64,000 nt of DNA from Desulforamulus aquiferis (GTDB lineage Bacteria > Bacillota > Desulfotomaculia > Desulfotomaculales > Desulfotomaculaceae), in the NCBI GenBank assembly GCA_004143605.1, contig AWVY01000018.1:18286-82285 (forward strand), read 5' to 3'. The notes under the pieces are model-generated. The model was given only the letters and a program-made list of their open reading frames with translations, was not told the origin of the DNA and ran no database searches. Of the stretch, positions 8,500 to 19,088 are shown one piece after another; the stretch's first letter is position 1, and the number at the start of each line of letters is the position of its first letter. The position numbers and the translations under genes were made by a program.

Positions 8500-10480
8500 A
8501 TGAGTGCAATTTGCGGTGTTTTGTATTTTAATGGTAGACATGTTACACAGGAAACTAGTGCCAACATGATGCGGGAGTTTGAAATCTATCATGCAGACGC
8601 TGTGGGAACTTGTCAGAAGGAACAGATTTTTTTGGCTTGCCACGCACAACATATTACACCTGAGTCCGCCCAAGAAATCCTACCATACCATGATGTTCTT
8701 AGCGGTTTAATCATTACTGCAGACGCCATTGTTGACAACAGGGCCGAGCTAATCCACAAGCTTGGTATCGAACATTCCTTCAGGAAGGGCATGCCAGACA
8801 GTAAATTAATTTTATTAGCTTATTTAAAATGGGGTCATGAATGCCCAAAACACCTGGTGGGTGATTTTTCATTCGCCATTTGGGACGAAAGAAAACAGGA
8901 ATTATTCTGTGCTGTGGACCATACTGGAACAAGGACCTTTTACTATTTTAGGTCTTCTACCCTATTTGCCTTTTCAACTTTAATTAAGCCCTTATTTTCA
9001 TTAAAAGAAATACCCAGAAAACATAATGAGCTTTGGCTTGCAGATTTTTTAGCAATGCCATGTCAAAATCACCAATTAGACCCTGAATTAACTCCGTACC
9101 AAAATATTAGATTATTGCCTGCAGGTCATAGCCTAATAGTAAATCCCTCTAGGTCAACAAAAAAGATTTATTGGCAGGTGGAGAAACAACAGGAATTAAA
9201 ATTGAAGTCAAACTACGAATATGAAGAGGCATTCAGGGAGGTCCTAGATGAAGCAGTAAAATGTCGTTTACGAAGCATTCGCCCAATAGGAGTAATGTTG
9301 AGTGGAGGTCTGGATTCAACTTCAATTGCTTGTTTAGCCGCACGTGAATTAGGTTTGAAAGGACAACGGCTCCAGGCATTCAGTGCGGTACCAATGGCAA
9401 GCTATCGGGACTGGTTGCCTGCATGCATAGTCGCCGATGAAACACCATTTATTGAAGCCGTGCGGGAACATGCAGGAAATATTGATGTTACCTACTGTAG
9501 TTCAGAAGGCAAGCATTCATTAAGCGATACTGACCGCTTACTTGCCAGCCTAGAGCAGCCTTATAAAATCTTCGAAAACTTATTTTGGATTGAGAGTATA
9601 TTTACTGAGGCTCAAGGACGTAATGTTGGGGTTTTATTAAATGGGGCCGCCGGTAACGTGACTATTTCTTGGGGGCGTTTTGAACCCTATATGATAACCT
9701 TGCTCCGAACCGGACAGTTGTACCGATTAATTCGTGAATGTTGGCTTGTTGCCAAACGTTTCAAACGTCCCCATAGAGTATTATTGAAAATGTTATGGAC
9801 TCTGTTGCCTTATAATATAAAAAATATGCTAAGTAAATTCAGTTACCATAAGTCTCAAAGGGAACTCCAGGCTTTGTCTCTGATTAACCCGGTTTTCGCC
9901 AGCCAAAGCTCAGTTGATAAACGGTTTCATCAATTTGGGTATGATAAGTTATTTGATAAATCCACAGACAGTTTGGAAGAGCGTAAAATAGACTTAATCC
10001 TGCCGTATTCAGTCATGTTGGTGTCATTTCTACCAAACAGTCATTGACTTACCAAATGGCACGTCGTGACCCAACAGCCGATAAGCGTGTAATTGAGTTC
10101 TGTTTTAGTGTTCCAGACAACCAATATGTGCAGGGAGGCAGGGGGCGTTCTCTCCTTCGGCGTGCCATGCTGGAATTTTGCCAGAAAAGGTGCTTATAAA
10201 TGAAAGGAAACGTGGCAGGCAAAGTGCTGATTGGGCTCAGAGATTACAACCATTTTGGCCGGAATTGGTTGCAGAGGTGCGGAAAATCGGCGAACTAGCT
10301 ACTGAACGCAGCTTTCTTAACATATCCAAAATCCAAGATACTATTAATATTGTCAGAACAATACCTGACGATGCGGCAGATGATCCCAATCTCCGTATGT
10401 TAATTCGCAGCCTGATTTTTAGCCGATTTTTAAGATATGAAGAGGTTATTAGTAACACTAATACGTCCGGGCAAGCCTGA
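8500..10480 (+). CDS. Asparagine-synthetase-like lasso cyclase C1, frameshifted
   Basis: About 660 residues, the size of lasso macrolactam synthetases. The N-terminus MSAICGV has Cys at the position of the glutaminase nucleophile region; the glutaminase-like domain runs to about 200 with the block HLVGDFSFAIWDERKQELF. The PP-loop for AMP formation is GVMLSGGLDSTSIACLAA (about 267-284). The block GVLLNGAAGNVTISWG replaces the GDGGDE motif of true asparagine synthetases, as is typical for lasso cyclases. The frame changes near 10010 and near 10175 (GG for expected GGG), with the C-terminus continuing LPEKVLINERKRGRQSADW to 10480. It should activate the Asp/Glu side chain of A1 and join it to the new N-terminus. 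Similar throughout to C2. Confidence 0.85.
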
Positions 10481-10481
10481 G

Positions 10482-10498
10482 GTAAACATGATGTTTAC
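10482..10498. promoter_or_regulatory. 17-base palindrome between C1 and the exporter gene
   Basis: GTAAACAT, one G, ATGTTTAC: 8-base arms directly after the C1 stop. It could be an operator or a small hairpin; there is no T-run after it. Confidence 0.3.
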
Positions 10499-10590
10499 TC
10501 AAAGACGGCCAATTTTCGCACGAAGTGAGGGATTATTTGTAGTTTCTCGACAATAACAAAGGTTAATTTCATGACAAGGGATTAATAATC

Positions 10591-12372
10591 ATGAATATAT
10601 TGTTGCTTTATATCAGGGAGTTTTATAACCTAGCTCCATTAAAATTTGTAACTAATATAATTTTAATGGTTATAATCGGCATGCTGGAAGGTTTAGGCAT
10701 ACTAATGATTATACCACTATTGATTGTCGCTGGTATAATTCCTGGTATTAACACAAACAATGGGTTAACTGTCATACTTAATCATTGCTTTCAAATCATT
10801 GGTTTGCAAGTAAGCCTGCCTAATTTACTTATTTTATATATAGGTTTTATTTTTGGTCAAAGCTGGCTGCAGCGTCGCCAATCAATACTTAATCTTGATA
10901 TTCTTCAGTCTTTTGCTATTTTTTTATCTACAAGGTTAATTAGGCTGGTTGCATCCGCCGAGTGGCAGCTTATCTTATCAAAACCAAATTCTTATATAAC
11001 AAATGTCTTTATAACTGAATTAGAACGTGTTTATGCAGGAATAAAGTTTTTTTACAAATGATTAGCATATCCCTGATCACTTTAATTCAAATTGTTATAG
11101 CCTTTTTTGTAGCACCTAGCTTAACCTGTTTAGTGCTGACCGGCGGTGTGATCTTGTTTATATTTTTACAAACCTTCGCCAAACAAACCCGAAGTGTGGG
11201 GCAGGAGATATCAAGTTTAAATCGTGATTTGTTATTTAACCTAACTGAGCATTTGAACGGGATGAAGGAAATCAAAAGTTATGGCGTTGAAGCGGCTCAG
11301 ATTAGTAATTTCGTCAAAATACGTAAAGAAATGAAGAAAAACTCAAATAGATTTAATCAAATACAAGTTAAGACCAACATGATTTATAAAATTGGTTCGG
11401 CTATTTTTATAAGCCTATGTTTATTTAGCGCCATAGAGATATTTACTTTAAATCCCCAAGATTTTATAGTTATTGCAGTTATTTCGGCCCGCCTCTGGCC
11501 AAGATTATCTTCCCTGCAAATAGGGTTGCAAAATATAAGTACCATGTTACCTGCTTTCCAGGTTCTTAGGGAATTAGAAAACCAATGTCTTGCGTCCCAA
11601 GAAGTCCTTGAAGCTGATACTCCCACAATAATTAAACTGGAACAAGGGATTGAATTCCGTGGTGTATCTTTTTATTACGAAAACTCCCGTACAAATTACG
11701 CTTTAAAAAAGATTGACTTTTTTCTAACTGCTGGCACAACCACTGCCATAGTTGGCTCTTCGGGTGCCGGTAAAAGTACTTTAGTTGATTTGTTAATCGG
11801 TTTGTTACAGCCTAAAGAAGGAGAAATCTATATCGATGATCAACCACTATCAATAAATAAGCGCAAATGGAGAAATACAATAGGATATGTACCACAAGAT
11901 GCTTTTTTATTTAATTCCAGCATCAGAGAGAACCTACAATGGTTTTGTCCTGATAGCTCAGAGGAAATGATCTGGGAAGCCTTAAAGCTAGCCTCAGTTG
12001 ATACCTTTGTAAGTGGACTGCCGGATGGTCTTGACACAGTGTGGGAGATCGAGGAGTACGACTATCTGGCGGCGAGAGACAGCGCATTGTGCTGGCAAGG
12101 GCATTATTGACGAGACCATCAGTCTTATCTTGGATGAAGCCACAAGCTCACTAGATTCGGAAAATGAAAAACGCATTCAACATGCCATTGAAAATCTACA
12201 AGGTAGGTTAACCATCGTAATTATTGCCCACCGCATTTCCACTATAAGGAACGCCGACAATATTATTGTAATAGAATCTGGGCAAATTGTGGAGAAAGGT
12301 ACTTACAATTCTTTAATGAAAAACAAGAATGGTCGGTTCAGTACTTTATCCTGCTTATGTAACAATAATTAG
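10591..12372 (+). CDS. ABC transporter, fused membrane and ATPase domains (RiPP exporter), frameshifted
   Basis: About 594 residues in the MsbA/McjD-like exporter layout: several membrane segments in residues 1-300, then an ATPase with Walker [12 protein letters not shown]-loop [13 protein letters not shown], signature LSGGERQR, Walker [11 protein letters not shown] and the H-loop in IIAHRIST. Three one-base changes interrupt it: at the T-run 11046-11052, near 12045, where the signature motif lies in the second frame, and near 12125. The family sequence continues across all three. Placed between C1 and the second precursor, it is the expected export pump and self-immunity protein of the mature peptides. 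The exact substrate is inference from position. Confidence 0.85.
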
Positions 12373-12391
12373 ATTAAAGGGAGCATGCCTT

Positions 12392-12715
12392 ATGGTGTCT
12401 AATAAAATTTTTACATTTGTTATGATATCCATGTGTATCTCAACTATATCATTAACAATAACTAAAAATAAGTTATTCTCCCCCCTTCGTTCCTTAGTAA
12501 GGAAACGTTTTAATTGGTTAGGGACATTGCTAAGCTGCCCTTATTGTATAAGCCATTGGCTTGCATTTTTTCTCGTTATTTTATTCTATCATTATACTCC
12601 CGTGATAATGGTTACAGATTTAGTTTTTCTGGATATTATCATAACAATATTTGCAACAATTTCTCTGGCTACGATTATTACAGGTGTTATGTACTTTATA
12701 ATAAAAAAATTCTAA
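12392..12715 (+). CDS. DUF1360-like small membrane protein
   Basis: A 107-residue protein with hydrophobic segments at about 5-22, 50-75 and 78-102. The motif LLSCPYCISHWLAFFL is the hallmark of DUF1360 proteins (Cys-x-x-Cys followed by a membrane span). I start it at the ATG at 12392, which follows AAAGGGAG, rather than at the earlier in-frame codon inside the ABC gene. Its role is unknown. Lying between the exporter and precursor A2 with short gaps, it is probably part of the RiPP operon, perhaps in export, immunity or cysteine chemistry; that is inference. Confidence 0.65.
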   Translation: MVSNKIFTFVMISMCISTISLTITKNKLFSPLRSLVRKRFNWLGTLLSCPYCISHWLAFFLVILFYHYTPVIMVTDLVFLDIIITIFATISLATIITGVMYFIIKKF

Positions 12716-12817
12716 ACCCCATTTTGGTTTATATATCTCAATTTCTCAAGATGATACATAATGAGTATACTTTTGAATAATGTATCAAGAGAGCTTCTGA
12801 TAAAGGAGGCAATTTTA

Positions 12818-13009
12818 ATGGAAAAAGTGGCAAAAAAGTTGCATTGGGTTGAACCTCAAATATTAGAAATAAAAATTCTTATGACTAAAATATCTACTGC
12901 TAAGTTAGAGTTTTTTTCTACCGATTCTTATGCACACGCTACTGATACATCCCTTATGTCATTAGGAGAGCTAAAACATTTGGACTATACAAATGCACTT
13001 TTATCATAA
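12818..13009 (+). CDS. Candidate RiPP precursor A2 (lasso-like leader)
   Basis: A 63-residue peptide starting at ATG 12818 after a strong TAAAGGAGG. Its N-terminal part LHWVEPQILEI repeats the leader pattern of A1 (QWIEPKIVEI), the best evidence that both are read by the same B1 domain. A Thr follows at the leader position used in paeninodin (MTK). The remainder is about 39 residues, long for a lasso core, polar, rich in Ser/Thr/Leu, without cysteines, and ends NALLS with a terminal serine. No Gly1 plus Asp/Glu7-9 pair is obvious. It directly precedes C2 by 23 bases, suggesting an A2-C2 pair. An indel in the T-run near 12910 could alter the visible C-terminus. Confidence 0.6.
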   Translation: MEKVAKKLHWVEPQILEIKILMTKISTAKLEFFSTDSYAHATDTSLMSLGELKHLDYTNALLS

Positions 13010-13032
13010 TTACAAATTTTGGTGGTATTATT

Positions 13033-14972
13033 ATGAATGCAATATGTGGTATCTACATCGCGATGGCAAACCGATTCTGACAGCAACAAGTAATGAAATG
13101 ATGAAAGCATTAGGAATCTATCGGTCTGACATTTCAGGGTTATGGAGAAAAGAAAATATTTTTTAGGTTGTCATACTCAATACATAACACCGGAATCAGT
13201 GGGAGAAGCACTTCCCCATTATGATCATATTTCGGATTAACAATTACTGCCAGCGCAATAATTGATAATCGTCAAGATTTATGCGATAGATTACTGATTA
13301 ATGGCCCTTATAGAAGTTACATCCCAGACAGTCTTCTCATTTTGAGAGCCTATATAAAATGGGGATATGATTGTTCAAAGCATCTTGTTGGGGATTATTC
13401 CTTTGTTATATGGGATAAAAAGCGACAAGAATTATTTTGTTCAGTTGATCATACAGGAACAAATACCTTTTATTATTTCTGCTCACCTAATATCTTCGCA
13501 TTTTCAACCTTGCTTAAACCCCTTTTTGTCTTACGGGAAATTACAAAAGAATTTAATGACACCTGGATTGCCGATTTCCTCGCCACCCCATCAGTAATGC
13601 ATCAGCTAGACCCTGAACTAACTGTATATAAGGACATTTATCTTTTACCCTCGGGAACTAACCTGATTGTCCGTCCTGACAGTACTACAAAGAGGGTATA
13701 TTGGAAAGTTGAACAACAATCTAAACTATTCTTGCAGACTGACAATGATTATGTGGAAGCCTTTAGAGAGATCTTTTGTGAAGCGGTTCGTTGCCGATTG
13801 CGTAGTTCCCGGCCAGTTGGAGTGATGATGAGCGGCGGGTTAGACTCCACCTCTGTTGCCTGTATGGCAGCACAATTATTAGCCAAGAGTGGTCTAGAAC
13901 TTCAGGCTTATTCTGCACTACCAATCCAGGAATATCGTGATAATTTACCCCTTGGTAGCCTGGCTAACGAGAAGCCATACATAGAAGCAGTCAGGGAGCA
14001 TATGCCAAATATTGTTGTAAAGTATATTCGCTCAGAAGACAGGCACTCTCTAACTAATACCGACGTACTGCTTGCAATGCTTGAACAACCTTATAAAATT
14101 TTTGAGAACTTGTTTTGGCTTGACAATATTGTATCAATTGCCAAAACAAATAATATAGGTGTTTTATTAAGTGGAACATCCGGTAATTATACAATCTCAT
14201 GGGGTTATTCTTTGATTTACCTTATAACACTTCTTAGTTCCGGTCATTTTAATAGATTTTTTGATGAAATTCGTTTTACGGTTAGTAGATATAAACATCC
14301 CCTTAAATCATCTCTTGTCTTATTAAGACTCGCTCTACTCTATGTTGTAAAGAATAACTTTTCAAAAAATATTAACTATTTCTTTAGCAGACCTCATAAA
14401 ACATCACCTGTAAATCCTACCTTTGCTAAATGCACCAACGTCTTTGAGCGACTACGCAATTATGATGCAATATCCCTAAATAACCTGTCTTCCTTGGAAA
14501 TACGCAAAAAACAACTTAATCCCAGTTATTTCACCCACCTTGGAGTAATTACTACTAAACAGTCCCTGGCTTATGGATTGGCCTTACGTGATCCAACCAT
14601 GGATAAGCGAGTAATTGAATTCTGCCTGAGTTTACCTGATGATCAATGTGTACGAAATGGAAAAGAAAGGTTTTTAATTCGGCGGGCAATGAAAGGTCAC
14701 TTGCCTAATAAAGTCCTTCTAAATGAAACTGTTCGAGGTAAGCAGAGTGCTGATTGGGTACAACGAATACAGCCCTCCTGGACAACACTATTTACTGAGC
14801 TTGGCAACATCGGAGCAAAAGAAGCTGAGCAAAAGTATCTTGATGTTAACAAAATCCAAAAAAAATTAAAAAATATAACGTATTGCATGACAATACGTTA
14901 TATGACCCAAATCTTCAAATGTTGATCCGCAGCCTTATTTTCTGCCGGTTTTTAAATATTGTTAAAGGGTAG
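13033..14972 (+). CDS. Asparagine-synthetase-like lasso cyclase C2, frameshifted
   Basis: A second macrolactam synthetase, about 647 residues and alignable with C1 along its whole length. Starts MNAICGIY at 13033. One-base changes near 13056, 13163 and 13239 break the first 100 codons, yet blocks such as ITPESVGEALPHYDHISG match C1 (ITPESAQEILPYHDVLSG). The PP-loop is GVMMSGGLDSTSVACMAA, and GVLLSGTSGNYTISWG replaces the GDGGDE motif. A last change near 14880 leads to the C-terminus DPNLQMLIRSLIF, also matching C1. It should cyclise A2. Duplication of the cyclase with a dedicated precursor suggests that the enzymes accept different cores. Confidence 0.85.
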
Positions 14973-15020
14973 CAGTCCAATTTTAACAAATAGTCCCTTG
15001 AACATAATAAAAGTATAATT

Positions 15021-16204
15021 TCAGGAAGTCTTGTTATGTTGCCACATATCCCGAATACACCTCATAAACCAACTAAAGGGACGAATAAAATAATAAACCA
15101 TATATAGTTTATTGGGCAGTGAGATAATTCTCATATCGTCCCTTAAAGGCTGGAAAAGGTGAAATATATAATTTATTTTATTCTTCCAACCAATCTGAAA
15201 CTGTAACTCATAATACCTCCTCCGATAAAGCCAATCACGCTTAGTATATTGAGCCTCTAGATCTGTGTTTGACAAAAAAGGAACAGTCAATCGAACCAAA
15301 TTCCAGGCATATCTATCTTTTGCCAAAGAAGGTTCAATATTAGTTGGAACTGGTATTGATAATAGCATATTAGTTAGGATCAATGTCTGATGTAAAAGAG
15401 GCAGTATGCCCATATTTTTAGCTAATGATACTACCTTTTCCCAGTCAATGCCTCCTTTTTGTACAAACTTTGCTATATCTACCAGCCATCGAATACGAAA
15501 CCAAGCGTGACCGGCTCCATGAAAAATTAAATACAATAACCATTCCTCATTTGAAAAAACCGCCACTGGGTATCCCGCTACAACAATTCTATTAATCTTC
15601 GTCTTGTGGGGGAATTTCCAGTCCTATATTACCTAGTTTCCAATGTAGTTCTAGATGTATATTTTGATCCCTTTGCCAATATTTAAAGTGATGATTGTAT
15701 TTCAAATATCTTTGCAATTGACCGGCAACTAAAGGGTAATCTGGTTCAATTCTTTTATAACCTTCCCTTTCAATTATGTTAATTGCTTTTTCTAAATGGT
15801 TAGGTGGGAAGAAAATATCAATATCTTTGGATGGCCTAACAGCTATATCTCCATATAACGACATGCCAATGGTAACCCCTTTAAGATAAAGGCACTTACC
15901 CCCTGGCTTTCAAGTTGTTTTAGAATCCTAATTGTTTCTCCCGTCATACTTATAGTTCGCATGGCATTGCTTTTATATTTTTGCTTTAGTAGCCTAAGAA
16001 CATGTTCTGGCACAGCTTCTTTGTTTAAACTTTTTAGACTTCTATATATTATAGGATAAACACGATGGTGGACTGAAAGATCTATCAGCAGATCCCAGTT
16101 AATATCCCATTGCAATAAATGTTCAGCTTTATCCAGTCTCTCGCTTACACATGCAAAAATAAGCCAAAGCTCAAGAGAAATCTCTTCAAAGAGATTTTAT
16201 GCAT
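15021..16204 (-). CDS. Uncharacterised nucleotidyltransferase family protein (PF14907-like), frameshifted
   Basis: About 394 residues read over three frames. The N-terminal helical part includes WDLLIDLSVHHRVYPIIY. The catalytic region has FILKGLPLA then YGDIAVRPSKDIDIFF, where GD and the Asp pair D-I-D fit the nucleotidyltransferase metal site. The C-terminal part includes WLLYLIFHGAGHAWFRIRW. The start ATG (16204) follows GGGGTGAT, and a frame change near 16190 must be assumed. Frame changes also lie near 15870 and 15580. This family occurs as an accessory gene in paeninodin-type lasso clusters. Here it is convergent to C2 and only 18 bases after murJ, so it may be transcribed with the polysaccharide operon. 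Confidence 0.72.
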
Positions 16205-16221
16205 TTTATCACCCCGAAAAA

Positions 16222-17813
16222 CTACTTAGCATATTTTTTTAAACAGTATGTCTTATTTAACACATTCATAGATAAAGTTTTTAATATGTCTTTTATTGAA
16301 ATTGTTGCATAATATAACTCTTCTGTTCTTAGAATAAGTCCTATAACAAAAAAAATGGTCCCGCCGATTGCAATATCTATCAATAATCTTATAACAATAG
16401 ACAAGCAAATGCTTACAAGGAATTTATCAAATATACTTAATAAAACTCCCATTACCACAGAAGATAATACCACCTTACAACTAAAAACAACTAAACCATT
16501 ATTAATATTACTTGTGACACGTTTTCTTAGCAGAAAGCCAAGTAATACAGCATTAATAGTCATGGCAACAGAGTTAGCAAGTGCTAACCCAAGATGTTCC
16601 ATTCTCTTGATTAGCAATAGAGACAAAGCTATGTTTACAGTTACTGTAATAAACGTTACCTTAACTGGAGATAATGTATCCTGTAAGGCGTAAAATCCCC
16701 TGGTTAATACAGGGCTTAAGCACTGTCCAATTAGACCTAGGGATAGAAACAGCAACACTCCTGAAGTTAATGCCAATGCTCTTTCATCAAAGGCTCCTCG
16801 TTTAAAAAGCACCGAAACTATAGGCTCTCGCAAAACTATTAAACCTACAACACACGGTGCTGAAAGCAACAATATCATTTTTAATCCTTTTATTAATGTA
16901 TTTGAAAATTGCTCATATTTAAGGTCCACCACGGACCTACTTAGACTTGGAAATATTGCCGTGGCAACCGCCATTACAAATATTCCTTGGGGGAGCAAAA
17001 TTAACTTGGTTGCATAATTAAGGGCTGATATTGTACCTTCTACAAGTTCAGAACCTAAGTGATAGTAAATTAGTATATTAATTTGTCCTACACCACTACC
17101 TATTAATATTGGAAACATTAATCCAAATACCCTACGAACTCCCTCATCTTTTAGGTCCAATACTGCTCGAAAATTAAAATCAGTTTTTCTCAAAAATGGT
17201 GCTTGAAAAAACGCCATTATTAAAGTCCCTAAGAGAACCCCTATGGCAAGACCATAAACACCAAATGATTTTCCTATAGTATATGAGGACCCAATTATTA
17301 CTGTATTTAATATAACTGGAGCTGCAGCAGAAGGAGCAAAAATATTATGAGTATTTAGCAAGCCAGCAAAGAAACTTGCAAGTGCAAAAAACAATATGGA
17401 AGGAAACATTATTAAGGCTAAATTTGACGCTAATTGTGCTGTTTGCTGATCAAAGCCCGGCGCAAATAGGCTAATTACAAAATTTGAATTCCAGAGTCCA
17501 ATAACTATGATACTTGTAAGAAATATAAGAAATATGCTAAATAAAGTACTAAATACCCGTCTAGCCTCCTCAGTTTTGCCATTAACTATACACTGAGTAA
17601 ATACAGGCACAATAACTATCACAAGTGCGGCATTAACATTCCGTTAATAATATACGGTATATTAAATATAACTAAAAATGCATCGGCAACACTTGTTGCA
17701 CCATATTCTTTAGCAATAACTGCTTCTCTTACAAAACCCAATAACTTTGCTAACATACTTAATATTAAAATGATAAAAGTGGCCTTAGCAACTTTTCCTG
17801 CTCTATTACTCAT
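16222..17813 (-). CDS. murJ: MurJ/MviN-type lipid-linked oligosaccharide flippase, frameshifted
   Basis: About 530 residues with roughly 14 hydrophobic segments. The N-terminus SNRAGKVAKATFIILILSML, then GFVREAVIAKEYGATSVADAF, is the classic MurJ start, and blocks GVGQINILIYYHLGS and LSPVLTRGFYALQDTLSPVK are also characteristic. One frame change near 17630 separates the first 64 residues. MurJ moves lipid II across the membrane. Its place at the end of a polysaccharide operon that otherwise lacks a Wzx suggests that it may flip the lipid-linked repeat unit. It lies 23 bases after gmhB. Confidence 0.85.
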
Positions 17814-17836
17814 ACATAAATCTCCGATTCTTCATA

Positions 17837-18394
17837 TCAAACTCTGCCAGTCAATACAGTTTTTAGCTCTTTGATACTTGGCAATATAAAATTTGCTCTA
17901 GTCCCTCTAATATCGCCAATGTTATTTCCACTGCGAACCAGTACAGTCGTTCCGACCCCCGCATTGAGACCTGCCTCAATGTCCGACTCTTTATCCCCAA
18001 CCATAATTGAATCGCCTAAATTTACTCCAAACTCAGACGAAGCTTTAATAAGCATACCCGGACCAGGTTTCCTACAGAAACTATCCTTCTTATAATTATT
18101 TATTCCAAAATGTGGATGGAAAGGCGAATAATAAACCTTTGTAATATTAATACCTTCCTCTTTAAACTGCTGAAGCATCCAGTTACTAAGGATGAGAAAA
18201 TCCTTGACTGTATAATATCCTCTGCCAATGCCAGACTGGTTTGTAACTATAATCAACAAATACCCTATACTTTCAAAATATCTCAATATGTCAAATACAC
18301 CATCAATAAATTCAAATTCTGATATTTTAAATAGGTAATTCTTTTCTTTATTAATTACACCATCTCTGTCTAGAAACAATGCTTTATTCTTCAT
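17837..18394 (-). CDS. gmhB: D-glycero-D-manno-heptose 1,7-bisphosphate 7-phosphatase
   Basis: A 185-residue HAD-superfamily phosphatase. Motif I is [12 protein letters not shown] (DxD nucleophile), motif II is [14 protein letters not shown], and [17 protein letters not shown] holds the acidic motif IV. GmhB removes the 7-phosphate from heptose 1,7-bisphosphate. It overlaps hddC by 4 bases (ATGA), and gmhA and hddA are next, so the four heptose genes are contiguous. The cysteines that bind zinc in many GmhB proteins are not all evident in the visible loop. Uninterrupted. Confidence 0.9.
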   Translation of the reverse strand: MKNKALFLDRDGVINKEKNYLFKISEFEFIDGVFDILRYFESIGYLLIIVTNQSGIGRGYYTVKDFLILSNWMLQQFKEEGINITKVYYSPFHPHFGINNYKKDSFCRKPGPGMLIKASSEFGVNLGDSIMVGDKESDIEAGLNAGVGTTVLVRSGNNIGDIRGTRANFILPSIKELKTVLTGRV

Positions 18395-19088
18395 ATCAGG
18401 TTTACCATCTCGCTTTGAGCCCTAAGGTAATCACTAGGAATCCCAATATCAATAAAATAACTTTCTGATTTATATGCGGCAATTACAAGCCGCCCTAATT
18501 GTTGCGTTAGGAAATCAGTTTCAAAGGAGAATTTATTCGGTAAAACTATATCGTTAAATAAGTGGCTTTTTGCTACATATACTCCACCATTAACACACCC
18601 TTTGATTGTAAACTTCTTTTCCTCAAATCCAACGACCCTTTCCCCGGTTGTTTTGACATTTCCGTAACGTTCAAAATTGATCATGGGTTTAATGACAAAG
18701 TGAGATCAGCATCTATTGCCAGATGTTTAGAGTAGATATGATTTAGGTTAATATCAAAAAAGGAATCTCCGTTTAAAATAAAAACATCTTTTTCACTAAC
18801 ATTCTCCAGTGCCTTTTTTATCGCTCCACCTGTACCCAAAGGTTCATATTCAATAGAGTAATCTATAACAATTCCACCATATCTATAACCATAGTAATCC
18901 ATTATTTTTTCATGCATGTATCCCGTTGCTAAGATAACTTTTTTTATGTTATACTTGCTTAAATATTCTAAGAGATAAGTAAGAAATGGATACCCTCCTA
19001 TCGCTGCCATTGGTTTTGGAACTTCTGAAACAATGGTTTTTAGTCTTGTGCCTAAACCACCAACAAGGACTATAGCTTCCATAATCAA
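18391..19088 (-). CDS. hddC: D-glycero-alpha-D-manno-heptose 1-phosphate guanylyltransferase, frameshifted
   Basis: A nucleotidyltransferase of about 232 residues. The N-terminal nucleotide-binding motif is [19 protein letters not shown], and [12 protein letters not shown] holds the metal-binding Asp. The C-terminal half has [10 protein letters not shown] and [16 protein letters not shown]. One frame change near 18684 splits it. With HddA, GmhA and GmhB it completes the route from sedoheptulose 7-phosphate to GDP-D-glycero-alpha-D-manno-heptose, known for the S-layer glycan of Aneurinibacillus. The assignment to heptose rather than hexose rests on the neighbours. Confidence 0.85.
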
